From Nannocystis sp. (GTDB lineage Bacteria; Myxococcota_A; Polyangia; Nannocystales; Nannocystaceae), in assembly GCF_016714285.1 (NCBI RefSeq), contig NZ_JADJNN010000040.1, forward strand, positions 24,442 to 88,441: a stretch of DNA of 64,000 nucleotides, written 5' to 3'. A program made the translations under genes and the position numbers. The notes under the pieces are model-generated. The model was not told where the DNA came from, searched no databases, and saw nothing but the letters and a program-made list of their open reading frames with translations. Shown piece after piece: positions 16,375 to 26,516 of the stretch (positions are counted from its first letter, which is position 1; every line of letters begins with the position of its first letter).

Positions 16375-17959
16375 CTAAACCACTCGAAGGACATTTGTGA
16401 TGCTGTACGAATACTGGTTCCAGATCTCGCGGCCGGGGCGCCAGGACTTGTCCATGTCGCCGACGACGGTGATGCCCTTGGGGAATTGCGGGCCGTAGAA
16501 CTGGTTGTTGCCGAAGACGATCTCGACCTGGCCGTCGGCGTCGAGGTCGGCGACCGACGGGGACTCGTACTGGGTGGCGCTGCCGTGGGCGGCGAGGGAG
16601 AGCTTGACGGCGCCGTTTGTGCCGTCGAAGACCCACAGGCGCTGCTCGTCGGCGTGGATGACGTCGGCGACGCCGTCGCCCTCGAAGTCGTAGACGACCG
16701 AGCCGGTGGCAGAGTCGGTCCGTCGATCGGCATCTGCCACATGACGGCGCCGTCGGTGTCGAAGACGACGTAGAACTCGCTGCCGGCGACGCCGACCTCG
16801 GGCTCGCCGTCGCCGTCGTAGTCGGCGATCGTCGGCGCACCGCCGGCGCCGCCGGGGACGGGGGTCGACCAGATCACCGCGCCGAGGGCGTCTTGCAGGC
16901 GCACGGTGCCGCTCGAGCTGACGACGATCTCGGGCTTGCCGTCGGCGTCGAAGTCGGCGACGCCGGGGTAGCCGTCGCCCTTGCCGTTGAACCACACGGT
17001 CGCGCCCTTGTCGTCGTAGACGGCGTTGCCGACGATGACCTCCTGCTTGCCGTCCTGGTCGAGGTCGGCGACGGTGGAGATGAAGAAGGCGTTGCCGTGC
17101 TGGCCGACGCCACGCTCGCTGCCGTCGGCGTTGAGGATGATCGCGCCAGCGACGATCTCCGGCGTGCCGTCGCCGTCGAGGTCGGCGATCGACGGGTAGC
17201 TGCCGCAGTGCAGGGCCTGGGGGCCGTAGATCTTGCTGGTCCAGGTGAGGGTGCCGTCGTGCTCGAAGCGCTTGAGCTCGTTCTTGACGCTGACGCTGAT
17301 GATCTCGAGGCGGCCGTCGTTGTCGATGTCGCCGACGGCGAGGCCGGAGTGGCCGCAGACCTCCTTGCCGGCGACGTTGAGCACCTCCTTGGCGCCGTCG
17401 CCGGACATGGCCCGCAGCACGCCGGGGCCGTAGTGGTTGCCGGGGTTGTAGGTGACGAAGATGACGTCAGGGAGGTCGTTCTCGTCGGCCTTGCCGTCGT
17501 TGTTGTCGTCGTCGAGGGAGGCGATGACGGGGTCATGAGCACCTGGTTGGAGGTGGGCTCGACGGCCCAGGCGTCGCGGCTCCACTCGACGACGGGCTTG
17601 AACACGCCGATCTGCGGCTCGGCGGCGCAGTCCGGGTTCTGGGCCCCGTCGAAGCCGGGCGGGGGCATATCGAGGCAGGCCATGTCGGCGCCGGTGCTGC
17701 TGCTGGCGTCGGTGGAGCTGGTGACCGGGGCGCCGGTGTCGTCGCTGGCGGTGGCGCTCTGGGAGCCGCCGGTGGTCGGTGTCGCCTCGCTGTCGGAGGC
17801 GCCGCTGGTGCTGGTCGTCGGGGTGACCGCGCCGGTGCTGGCGCTGGTGCTGCCAGCGCTGGCCTCCATGCCGGCCTCGGCGCTGCTGCTCCCGCTGTCG
17901 CCGCACGCGCTCGTGCACGCGAGCCAACCACACACCCATCCCCACCGTCGCGTTGTCAT
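16375..17959 (-). CDS. FG-GAP/VCBS-repeat lipoprotein, apparently truncated at its C-terminus by the element (frameshifted)
   Basis: The N-terminus is a lipoprotein signal (WVCGWLACTSAC|GDSG) followed by a Ser/Thr/Ala-rich linker of about 75 residues. At least six FG-GAP units follow, with calcium-type loops such as DIDNDGRLEI, DLDGDGTPEI, DLDQDGKQEV, DFDADGKPEI, DYDGDGEPEV and DLDADGQVEI. Frames change near 17535 and 16715. The C-terminus WRPGREIWNQYSYSITNV matches the closing motif of myxobacterial FG-GAP proteins, where it normally continues with an Asp-Gly-Thr-Ile-Pro-like tail. Here it instead reads five unrelated residues and stops. The protein is probably surface-exposed. The broken end abuts the integrase side of the element. 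Confidence 0.75.
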
Positions 17960-18026
17960 CGGCGTGATGATCGGTGGAGGCGTGCGTGCGGGTCAAGGGC
18001 GCGGCCGGCGGGCCTGCGAGCTGTGA

Positions 18027-19685
18027 CTACGGGCTGCCGAGGTCGACGAAGGGGAGCGCGTCGCCCATCTCGCCGGGGCCGTCGCCGCGGGCGTTCATGT
18101 CCTCGTAGCCGAGGGCGCTCTGGGTGCCGCCGATGCCCCAGCACTTGACCCCGTGGTTGTCGAGGATGGCGCAGTTGTAGTTGGCGCCGGGGGCGACCTT
18201 GATCGCGTGGCGACCCATGCCGAGGTCGATCGGCGGGAGCATGTCGCCCATCTCGCCGGGGCCGTCGCCGCGGTTCTGGGCCTCGCCCTGGCCGTTGGCG
18301 CCGCCGCTGCCTGAGCCCCAGCACTTGAGCGAGAGGTCGTCGAGGATCGCGCAGGAGTGGAAGTAGGAGGCGCGCACGCTGATCGCGGTGCGGTCCTTGC
18401 CGAGGTCGACGTAGGGGAGGTTGTCGCCCATCTCGCCGGGGTCGTCGCCGCGGTTCTTCATGTCGCCCAGGCCGAGCTGGCCGTAGTTGTTCGAACCCCA
18501 GCCCGGCCTTGTCGTTGTCGAGGAGGACGCAGCCGTGGCGGGCGCCGAGCGCCGAGCTGCTTGACGGTGCGACCCTTGCCGAAGTCGAGCGGCTTCAGGA
18601 CGTCGCCCATCTCGCCGGGGCCGTCGCCGACGGCGCCGAAGCCCGCGAGGCCGTTGCCGAGGTTGCCCTCGGCCTGCTGACCCAGCACTTGACGGTGGCG
18701 TCGTCGAGCAGGGCGCAGGCGTGGCTGTTGTCGATGCCGATGCTCTGGACCTTGCGGTCCTTGCCGAGGTCGATCGGCTTGAGGGTGTCGCCCATCTCGC
18801 CCGGGCCGTCGCCGCGGTCGTTCTTGTCGCCCCTGGCCGAGCCAGCCGTTGCTGTTCCAGCCCCAGCACTTGGCGCTGTCGTCGTCGAGGATGGCGCAGG
18901 TGGTCCACACCGCGGTCGCGACCTGCTTGGCGGTGTGGTTCTTGCCGAGGTCGATCGCCTTGAGCAGGTCGCCCATCTCACCGGGCCCGTCGCCGAGGCT
19001 GTCGCTGGCGCCCGTGCCGAGCGCGCCGAAGGTGCCCTGACCCCAGCACTTGAGGCGGCCGTCCGTGATGATGGCGCAGCCGTGGTAGTAGGAGCTCACC
19101 GTGGTCGCGAGCAGGTCCTTGCCGAGGTCGACGAAGGGCAGGTTGTTACCCATGGTGCCCGGCATGGTCCCGTAGGGGCTTGGTGTCGCCGACGCCGAGG
19201 TCGCCCGAGTCGGTGTAGCCGCCCCAGCACTTGACGCGGCCGCTGTGCAGCAGGGCGCAGGCGTGGCCGTGGCCGGCCTCGAGGTCGTCGACGTCGAAGG
19301 GGCCGAGCTCCGGCGGGGGCTCGCCGGTCGAGCTGCTCGAGGCGTCGCTGGTGGTGTCGCTGGTGGTGTCGCCGGTCGTGGTGCCGCCGGTGGTCGAGGT
19401 CGAGGGGTCCAGGCTGGTGCTCGCGTCGGTGGCGGGCTCGCCGGTGGTGATGCTGACGGCCCCGGTGCTGCTGTCGCCGCTGGTGCTGCTGGTGGCGCTG
19501 GCGCTGCCGGTGCTGGTGGGCAGGTCGCCGCTGGTGCTTGTGGTCGGCGGGGTGCCGCTGGTGCTGGGGTCGCCGGACGAGCTGGCGCCGGATGAGCTGG
19601 CCGCCTCGCTGGCGGAGCTGACCCCGCTGTCGCCGCACGCTGTCACGATCCACAGGCTCATCGCCGCCGCCGAGATCCGCCGCAT
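18027..19685 (-). CDS. RCC1-repeat lipoprotein (multiple apparent frameshifts)
   Basis: ATG 19685 has GGAGG 9 bases upstream. The signal MRRISAAAMSLWIVTAC ends in a lipobox, and a Ser/Thr/Gly-rich linker of about 110 residues follows. The rest is about six RCC1-like units. Each carries the cassette GDGPGEMGD, a LP..DLG strand, an Ile/Val strand, CAILDD or similar, KCWG and a G.LG.G turn. Such units build a beta propeller; secreted versions are abundant in myxobacteria and are thought to bind ligands or other proteins outside the cell. Frame changes near 19165, 18860, 18680 and 18500 break the reading frame, more likely from sequencing than decay because every unit is well preserved. Confidence 0.7.
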
Positions 19686-19847
19686 ATCCACCACCCTCCG
19701 GACGCGGCAGCATCGGCGAGGGCCCGCGGGCTGTCAACGCGGGGGCGCGTGGACGACTCACGCGCGTGGGCTCGCGAGTGCGCGTTGCAGGGAGGGGGCG
19801 ATCGTGCGGGTGGTATGTCCGGTACAATCAGCGTCCCCGAGGTGGAG

Positions 19848-20913
19848 ATGTTCGAGCGTCCCGGTTGCGTGCACGGCCTCGTCGCGGCCTTGAGTCTCGT
19901 GCTGGTCGGCTGTTTCAAGCCGGTGGGCAACAACGCCAGCGACGCCAGCACCGGCCCGGGCAGCAGCGGCGACACGGCCGGCGGGACGGACGCGCCGACC
20001 ACCGCGAGCGGGCTGACCACGACCGAGGCGCCGGGGACGACGGGCGAGGCGACGACGACGGGTGTGTCGACGACGACGGGCGTGTCGGCCACGAGCTCGA
20101 CGGACACTGGCGCCGGCGATTGCGGCAACGGGATGGTGGACCCCGGCGAGGAGTGCGACGACGGCGAGGGCAACGGGCCGGCCGCGCAGTGCACCCGGAG
20201 TGCCAGCGTGCGAAGTGCGGCGACGGCTACGTGTGCGACGCGTGCTCGCCGGTGGAGGAGTGCGACGACAAGAACGACATGGGGGCGACGGCTGTGAGAA
20301 CGAGTGCACGCTGGCGAAGTGTGGCGACGGGAAAATAGGGACCAACGAGGAGTGCGAGCCGCCGGCCCTGGGAGTCTGCAGCTCGCGCTGCACGTTTGCG
20401 CTGCAGCGTCTGTTCGTGACCTTCGACAAGTACGCGGGGGTGCAAGGCGGGCTCGCGGGTGCTGACCTGCTGTGTCGCACGCTCGGGCGCACGAAGTACA
20501 CGCGCAAGCGGGAGTTCGTCGCCTGGCTCAGCGGGGACGCGCCGTTGGAGACCGCGGCGATGCGCATCGGCAGCACCGAGAACGCGTACCTCCTGCCCTC
20601 GGAGAACGTCGTGGCGCTGAACACGGCGGATCTGCTCGACGGCAGCTTGCTGAAGCCGATCGACGAGACCGAGCAGGGCACGCAGGCGAAGCCGGACACC
20701 TCCAACTGCAGCATGGCGGGGGTGTGGACTGGCACCAAGTCGGACGGCACGAGCACTGCGGGGGCGACCTGCGGGGGCTGGGCCGAGCAACGGGTGATGG
20801 GCACCGTTGGCAACTTCACCGCGACGGACGGGGGGTGGACCAATGAGGGCACCTGCGGGAAATGCGGGAGCGAGACGCAGCGCTTCTACTGCATCGAGAA
20901 GGTCGTGCCGTGA
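19848..20913 (+). CDS. Lipoprotein with DUF4215 Cys-rich repeats and a DUF1554 (endostatin-like) domain (frameshifted)
   Basis: ATG 19848 is preceded by GGTGGAG. The signal VAALSLVLVGC is a clear lipobox, and a Gly/Thr/Ser linker follows. Cys-rich DUF4215 motifs are CGNGMVDPGEECDDG, CGDGYVCD, CDDKNDMG and CGDGKIGTNEECE; frames change near 20200 and 20250-20285 within them. The C-terminal 170 residues (RLFVTFDKYAGVQGGLAGAD, KREFVAWLSGDAP, AGVWTGTKSDG, CGGWAEQ) fit the DUF1554/collagen-trimerisation-endostatin-like lectin fold common in planctomycetes and myxobacteria. It is predicted to be an outer-membrane-anchored adhesion-type protein. It converges with the CHAT-kinase gene, whose stop lies 3 bases away. 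Confidence 0.7.
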
Positions 20914-20916
20914 GCC

Positions 20917-23051
20917 TCAGGCTCGCAGCAGCGCGCAGGTCGTGAGGCCGACGCCGAGGCAGGCGCCGATCGCGATGAGCGCGAACAGGCGGACGCGCGA
21001 CCACCGGGTCTCGGGTTCGTCGAGGGCGGCGAGGAAGGCGGCGATCGAGGGGAAGCGGTCGCGGGGTTCGAAGGCGCCGGCGCGGAGCAGGGCGCGGCGG
21101 ACGGCGGGCGGGCAGGGCAGGCGGCCGACGAAGCGCTTGGGGGCGCGCAGGGCCTCGATCGGTGCGGCGCCGTTGTACATGAACAGGGCGGTCATCGCGA
21201 GGCCGTAGACGTCGGTCTCGGGTCTCGCCTCGGGGTGGGCCGCGACGCACTCGGGGGCGACGTAGATCGCGGGGCCGAGGTGCGACATGCCGGTGTCGAG
21301 GATCTTGCCGAGCTCGAGGGCCATGTCGAAGTCGGCGAGGCGCGGCTGACCGACGTCGTCGAACAGGACGTTGCTCGGCTCGACGTCGCGGTGCAGGAGC
21401 TTGTGCTCGTGCGCGTGGGCGAGGGCCGAGCCGAGGGCGCGGACGATCGGGAGGATGTTGTCGACCGCGAGCTTGCGGCGGCGCAGCGCCTCTCGAGGGT
21501 GCCGCCGGGCATCAGCGCCATGGCGAAGAAGTGGCGGCCGTGGTCCTCCCTCGGGCGGGCCGAGCACGGGGACGATGTGCGGGTGCTCGAGGGTCCGCAT
21601 GCGCTCGGCGGCGCGGCGAAACTTCTTGACCACGTCGGCGCGGCGACAAAGCTGCGGGTGCAGGACCTTGAGCGCGACCTCGCGGCCGAGCTTGTGGTCG
21701 TGGGTTCGCCACACGGTCGACGAGAGGCCCTCACCGGCGACGGCGAGCAGGAGGTAGCGGCCGTCGGCGAGCAGGTCGCCGGCGTGGAGCTGGCCGTCGC
21801 CGCGCAGGCGCAGGCGCAGGCCAGAGATCTCGCCGTCGACGAGCTCGGTCGGTTGGTGCGCGGCGAGCAGGCGTTCGCGGCGCGTAGGCCCGCTGCAGCG
21901 CCTCGCTGAAGTCGCGCAGGCCCACGTCGCTCCACTCGGGTCGGGCGCGCCGGGGCGGGTGGCCTGTCGTCGTCGACGGCGAACAGCGGGAGGTTGCCGA
22001 GGCGAGTGTAGAGCGAGGGGACGAGCGCGTCGCTGGCACCGGCCAGGCCGGCGCTGGCCTCGACGAGGGCCTGGTCGACGTGGCCGTGGATCTGCAGGCG
22101 GGTGTAGAAGCCGCGGGTGAGGGCGGCGGCGTGGTCGACGGCGACGAGGCTGCTCATCGCCAGGACCGCGGGGACGCCGAGCTCGCCGACGATCGATCGA
22201 CCGAGGCCGCCGAGGCTGTCCTCGCCGGACTCGACGCCGCTCTCGCAGGCGGCGAAGAAGATGAAGTGGGGCAGGCCGCGGGCGAGCAGGCCGAGGCGAC
22301 TGACGAGCTCGTGCTTCTCGACCACGTCGACACTGCGTTCGGGCTTCTCGAGGAAGAGCAGGGTCTCGCGCGGCTCGGCGCGGGCGCGGCCGTGGGCGAC
22401 GATGTGGAGGATCGCGTAGCTGTTGCGGGTCAATGCCTCGCACAGGCCGTCGAGGGTGGCCGGGCCGATCGCGCCGAGGACCGGGCCGAGCACGTCGCAG
22501 GGGACGCCGGCGAGGCCGTCGCGGGCTGCGGCTGCGGCTGCGTCGGCGGCGAAGGGGGCGAGGCCGTAGGCCGCGAGGCCGTCGGGGCAGGCGACGAGCA
22601 CGAGGGCTCGCAGGTCGCGGCGCCGCAGCTCGCGGTACTCGCGATCGACGGGGCTGGGGATGTAGCGGGCGTAGCCGAGGCGCTGGTCGAGGGCGAGGAA
22701 GCCGAAGCCCGCGCCGGCGGGGCCGCACAGGCGCTCCCACAGCAGTGGTCGCAGCTCGCGGGCGTCGATCGAGAGCAGCAGGTGGAGCGGCGTGGCGCCG
22801 GCGACGGCGCGGACGAAGGCGTCGCGGATCGCCCCGCGCAGGAGGGCGTCGCCGAGGTAGGCGCCGTAGGCGGTCGGGTCGACCAGCGAGCGCAGCTCGG
22901 CGTCGTCGATGCGCATGCTGCCGGCGATCACGGCGGGGATGGTGCGCGGCCGATCCTGGAGCACCGCCTCGACCGGGTAGGCGTCGTCGACCCGCGGCTT
23001 GATCGTGATCAAGAGCGATCGGCGAAACGCGTTGGTGTCGCGAGCCGGCAA
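20917..23051 (-). CDS. CHAT protease domain fused to a protein kinase-like domain, with C-terminal membrane anchor (frameshifted)
   Basis: The N-terminal 350 residues form a CHAT (caspase HetF-associated with TPRs) domain, with the catalytic His in AILHIVAHGRA and the Cys in FIFFAACESGVE. After a linker the frame moves and a kinase fold follows. GEGLSSTVWRTHDHKLGREV holds a degenerate glycine loop, and VALKVLHP holds the Lys. The catalytic loop LLHRDVEPSNVLFDD keeps the Asp but has Glu for the usual Lys. LADFDMAL replaces DFG by DFD. A C-terminal helix (RVRLFALIAIGACLGVGLTT) would anchor it in the membrane. Frame changes lie near 21900-21960 and 21500-21540. CHAT proteins cut specific partners in stress or defence; the fused kinase could be the sensor. 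Confidence 0.7.
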
Positions 23052-23131
23052 CGGCCGATGATATCTCAGGCGGCCGCTGGCCCGGTTGCTGCGGTGTGCA
23101 AGGTCGTGGCGCGCAAGTACGCGCTACACGG

Positions 23132-23263
23132 CGCGACCGAGCTGCGCGAGCTCGAGGCCGGCGAGTTGGCGGCCGAGGTCGCCTAAACCACGCGACCGAG
23201 CTGCGCGAGCAGGCGCGCGAGTCGGTCGACCTCGAGGCCGGCGAGCTGGCGGCCGAAGTCGAG
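23132..23263 (-). repeat. Partial tandem duplication of the 3' end of the membrane-protein gene
   Basis: The segment 23192-23263 encodes the last residues of the membrane protein (FGRQLAGLEVDRLARLLAQL). It is repeated just beyond the stop at 23132-23180, lacking an internal 21 bp and encoding LGRQLAGLELAQLGRAV in the same direction. The copy follows the stop codon. Confidence 0.75.
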
Positions 23264-24809
23264 GTGCACGCCGCCGGGCCACAGGCGGGTGTGGTGGCTC
23301 GGGTGGTCGGCGAGGGCGATGAGCAGCGCTTCGGGGAGGGTCTCCAGGCGGCGGGCGTTGCCGACGACGCGGTGACCGCCGGCGCCGGGGAGCAGCTCGA
23401 CCTCGGGTTTGCCGCGGCCGGGGATGCCGAGGGTGAGCTCGACGCTCCAGCCGCGGCGACTCTCGCGGGCGCGCAGGTGGATGGCGACGTGCTCGAGCTC
23501 GCCGCGGAGCGAGAGGACGCGGCCCGCGGCCTGCTCGAGGCTGACGGGGGCGGGCAGGCCGAGGCGGTCGGCGAGGGCGGTGAGGGTGGCGTCGAGCGGG
23601 GTGGGCGGGGCGGAGACCACGGCGTCCGGGGTCTGGCGGGGCGCCGGCGGTGGCGTCGAGCAGGACGAGGTAGCCGGCGCAGAGCATGAGCACGAGCTGC
23701 GGGCTGCCGAGGCCGAGGCCGCCGGAGATCATGAGGGCGAGGCCGAGGCCGCGGATGTGGTCGCGCTGGGAGATGAGCGCGCCGCTGACGGTGGTGAGCA
23801 GGACGAACAGGCCGAGCATCGCGGCGCCGAGGCGCCAGCCGGGGACGTAGCCGGGGTAGGGCAGGTCGAAGCCGAACAGCGAGCGGACCAGGCCGCCGAG
23901 GTCGCCCTCGAGGTCGCCGAAGCGCTGCAGGTACACGCGATGCAGGCCGAGGGTCATGACCCCGGCGCCGACGCTGACGATCACCTGGAGGAGGCGGTCG
24001 AGCTGGGGGCGCAGCAGCGGCAGGCCGACGAGGCTGGCGATGACGACGGCGCTCATCAGCGGGGTCGCGGCGGCGAGGCCGAGGGGGACGCCGGCGAGGG
24101 CCGCGGCGCCGCCGAGGCCGACGCGCACGAGCGCGGGCAGGGTCGAGACGAGCAGCCAGGCGCGCAGGCGCGGCGGGCCGAGGGTCGGCCACAGGACTGC
24201 CAGCGCGATCGGCCATGTCGCAAGGGACAGGGCCGTTCCGACCTGTCCGATCGGACCGGTGAGATCGCTGTCGCCGCGCAGGTGCTCGAGCAGCAGGAGC
24301 AGCGCGCCGACGGACGCGGGGGCGGCGGGCAGGAAGCGCCAGCGGGCGGCGGCGAGTCGTGGCGCACGCAGCCACTGCAGCGGGATCGCCAGGCACAGGG
24401 CGGCGCACACGAGGGCGAGGAAGTGGTGGAGGATGAACTCGCCGTGGTAGGCGAGGCCGAGCTTGGAGAGGCCGCTCTTCCACAGGATGAGGCCGGCGAG
24501 CAGCGGGCCGGCGAGGCCGAGGCCGGCGGCGGCGGCGGTGCGGCGGCGAAGGATCCAGGCGAGCAGGCCGCAGCTGGCGAGGGCGAGGACCAGGAGGATC
24601 GTGCTGCGGGGGCCGGCACGCGCGGCGCGGTGCAGGGCCTCGGGGCTGGCGAGGCCGAGGGCGACGCCGGCGATCAGCTGCAGCAGGCCGGCGATCGCAC
24701 CGGCGGCGGCGAGCACGGGCACCGCGACCGGCATGGGCGCCGCGACCAGCACGGGCGCCGCGGCCGGACGCGGCGAGCCTTGCTGGGGGCTGTGACTGGC
24801 GTCGGCCAC
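23183..24809 (-). CDS. Polytopic membrane protein with cytosolic C-terminal domain (one frameshift)
   Basis: The product is about 540 residues. It has roughly ten hydrophobic segments between residues 20 and 390 (for example GAIAGLLQLIAGVALGLA, STILLVLALASCGLLAWIL, FLALVCAALCLAIPLQWL, GAAMLGLFVLLTTVSGALIS). The frame changes near 23640. A soluble domain of about 145 residues follows (LDATLTALADRLGLPAPVSL to the stop at 23183). No transporter signature was recognised; the soluble domain is also unassigned. GTG 24809 is the only start between the tRNA gene and the first hydrophobic helix, with a weak ribosome site. The dispersed palindrome of this genome lies inside the gene at 24241-24260. Confidence 0.5.
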
Positions 24810-24911
24810 GAACGACCCCGGATCTAACAGATACGGGCGCGTCTGCGGTCTGGAAAGATGCCGGAGACGATGCTGAAGGCGATGCCAGGGACGAATGAAG
24901 CGACTAAGGAG

Positions 24912-24986
24912 GGCGAATAATGGGGGTTGAACCCATGACCTCTCGGACCACAACCGAGCGCTCTGACCAACTGAGCTATATTCGCC
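24912..24986 (-). tRNA. tRNA-His (anticodon GTG)
   Basis: The minus strand folds into a canonical cloverleaf. The acceptor is GCGAATA/TATTCGC, the D stem GCTC/GAGC, the anticodon stem CTCGG/CCGAG with loop TTGTGGT, and the T stem ATGGG/CCCAT with loop TTCAACC. The anticodon is GTG. The extra 5' G at position -1 (base 24986) pairs with the discriminator C, the identity mark of histidine tRNA. CCA is not encoded. The gene stands alone between the membrane protein and the DUF2058-like gene. Confidence 0.97.
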
Positions 24987-25116
24987 GTACGGGACTCTGC
25001 GGTTGGAAGGCAGCCCCCACCGGCCGGGCGAGCCCGGGAACGAAGGGGACGGCTGGATAACACAGGCGGGGCTCGCTTGAAAAGCCCGAAGGATGCGGCC
25101 CGGATGCGGCGGGTTC

Positions 25117-25901
25117 TCACGCGGCGCTGGTGGGTTCGCCGGGGTCGCTGGGCTCGCTGGGTTCGCTGGGTTCGCCGGGTTCGCTGACCGGGCTGGTTTG
25201 GCTGGGTTCGCTGGCTGGGGCGAGCGGGCTGGTGGGGCTGGTGGGGCTGGGGCGGGGGGCGGTCTGGCCGGCGCCGGGGTGGTCCTTCAGGACGCGGAGC
25301 CACAGCGGGAACAGCTGGTGGACGGACTCGGCGAGCGGGCGGGGGACGACGCAGTGGGCCAGGCCGTGGTGCGACATGAAGGCGATGAGGCCGGCCTGAC
25401 CTTCGGTGAGGGCGGTGTGGGCTTGCGGCTCGAGGGTGAGGCGGGACAGCTGGCCGGTGGCGGTGCTGAAGTGGAAGGGCGTGGCGTGCTCGCCGGGGAT
25501 GCCGTGGGCCGGGTCGAGTCGGTGGGCCTCGACGGCGCGGCGGATCGCGTCGTAGGCCTCGCCCTTGTTGACCTCGCCGTTGCTGTTGGCCCGCTGCAGC
25601 GCGGCGACGTCGAGCAGGGGCGGGCCTTGTTCGGGGCCTGGTGTTGGGCCCGGTGTTGGGCCTGATTCGGGGCCCGGCTTTGGGCCTGATTCGGGGCCCG
25701 GTGCTGGGCCTGATTCGGGGCCCGGTTTGGGCTGGCCTTTGGGTCATGTCCCTTGGGACCGGTGGGGCGCGGGGCCTGGTTGTCGCGGGGGTTGTCGCGG
25801 GGGTTGTCGCGGGGCCGGGGCTTGGCCTGGCGCTCCGCCGCGGCGACGTCGGCGGCGCTGACCAGACCGGCGGCGGCGAGCTTGGCCTTGAGGTCGAGCA
25901 T
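25117..25901 (-). CDS. DUF2058-like (YaiL-type) nucleic-acid-associated protein with low-complexity inserts (frameshifted)
   Basis: The N-terminus (MLDLKAKLAAAGLVSAADVA, then a basic Arg/Lys segment) matches the start of DUF2058 proteins, thought to associate with nucleic acids. A repeat of the octapeptide RAPNQAQ(H/S) and a DNPRDNPRDN repeat follow. The frame then shifts (near 25600) to a domain ending QAHTALTEGQAGLIAFMSHH and LHLFPLW-like sequence before an acidic tail repeat (PSEPSEPSDPGEP). Reconstructed length is about 260 residues. The central region is expanded by slippage relative to the usual family of about 180 residues. The family call rests on the two ends and is moderate. Confidence 0.5.
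25620..25745 (-). repeat. Coding tandem repeat (24-bp unit) in the DUF2058-like gene
   Basis: GGGCCTGATTCGGGGCCCGG-type units recur about four times and encode RAPNQAQ(H/S). Slippage here could itself cause the frame change seen in the gene. Confidence 0.7.
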
Positions 25902-25916
25902 GGAGCGCGAGCTATA

Positions 25917-26300
25917 TCAGAACTCGCTGGGCCGCGGCCACGCGGGGTCGCGGTCGTTGTTGGCGTCGATCAGGGAGCGCAGCGAGGCCTCGTCGATGGC
26001 GGTCAGGTCGGTGAAGCGCAGGCCGAGGCCGGGGGCCCGGCCCTCGCGCTGGGTGCCGACGCGGACCACCTCGGCGTCGAGGACGAGCGGGTTGCGCTGG
26101 GCGCCGCGATGCAGCACGACGCGGACGGTGGCGCCGATCGGCAGCGGCCTGGCGCTGCGCACGAAGGCGCCGTGGCTCGAGAGGTCGAGGGTCTGCACCG
26201 ACACTGCTGCGCCGGTCGGGAGGCGCAGCTCGGAGTCGATGTGCACCTGCGCCCGCGGGCGGGTGCGGCGTTCGTGTCCGATGTAGTGCTCGCTGCTCAT
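25917..26300 (-). CDS. PilZ domain protein (cyclic-di-GMP binding)
   Basis: From ATG 26300 the protein is 127 residues and consists of one PilZ domain. The first motif HERRTRPRAQVHIDSE contains the RxxxR element. The second, LDLSSHGAFV, matches DxSxxG. A hydrophobic strand set and the closing GLGLRFTDL complete the fold. Single-domain PilZ proteins act as c-di-GMP effectors in motility, exopolysaccharide or gene control. A longer version from ATG 26327 is possible, and no strong ribosome site discriminates. It lies 15 bases upstream of the DUF2058-like gene on the same strand and is probably co-transcribed with it. Confidence 0.8.
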   Translation of the reverse strand: MSSEHYIGHERRTRPRAQVHIDSELRLPTGAAVSVQTLDLSSHGAFVRSARPLPIGATVRVVLHRGAQRNPLVLDAEVVRVGTQREGRAPGLGLRFTDLTAIDEASLRSLIDANNDRDPAWPRPSEF

Positions 26301-26516
26301 AACGGGGGTCGCCGTGGCGAAGTACATGCCGACGATAACACGCGAGTGTTGTCGCGGGAACGTCGTTTGTCTGCGTCCTTCAGGCAACATCGGCGGCCGC
26401 GGCCGCGAGCTTTGTCTGTGACCCTTGCGGGTATCGCCGGGCCCACGCGGCGGGACGAGTGTCCGGGGGTCCTACGCTTGACCGGTCGGCGACAACGGGT
26501 CCATCCTCTCGCCGCT
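26301..26516. promoter_or_regulatory. Divergent promoter region between PilZ gene and mpl
   Basis: This 216-bp interval separates divergent genes and holds a small inverted repeat, AACAC-GCGA-GTGTT, at 26337-26350 in locally A+T-richer sequence. It may be an operator. No convincing -35/-10 pair was identified. Confidence 0.3.

Noticed and set aside
22080..23186. Long plus-strand frame across the CHAT gene
   Set aside because: The antisense shadow is rich in Ala/Glu/Gly/Val, whereas the minus strand holds clear CHAT motifs.
24912..24986. tRNA-His as the integration site of the element
   Set aside because: The gene is intact, lies 8.6 kb from the integrase, and no duplicate tRNA fragment was seen near the integrase.
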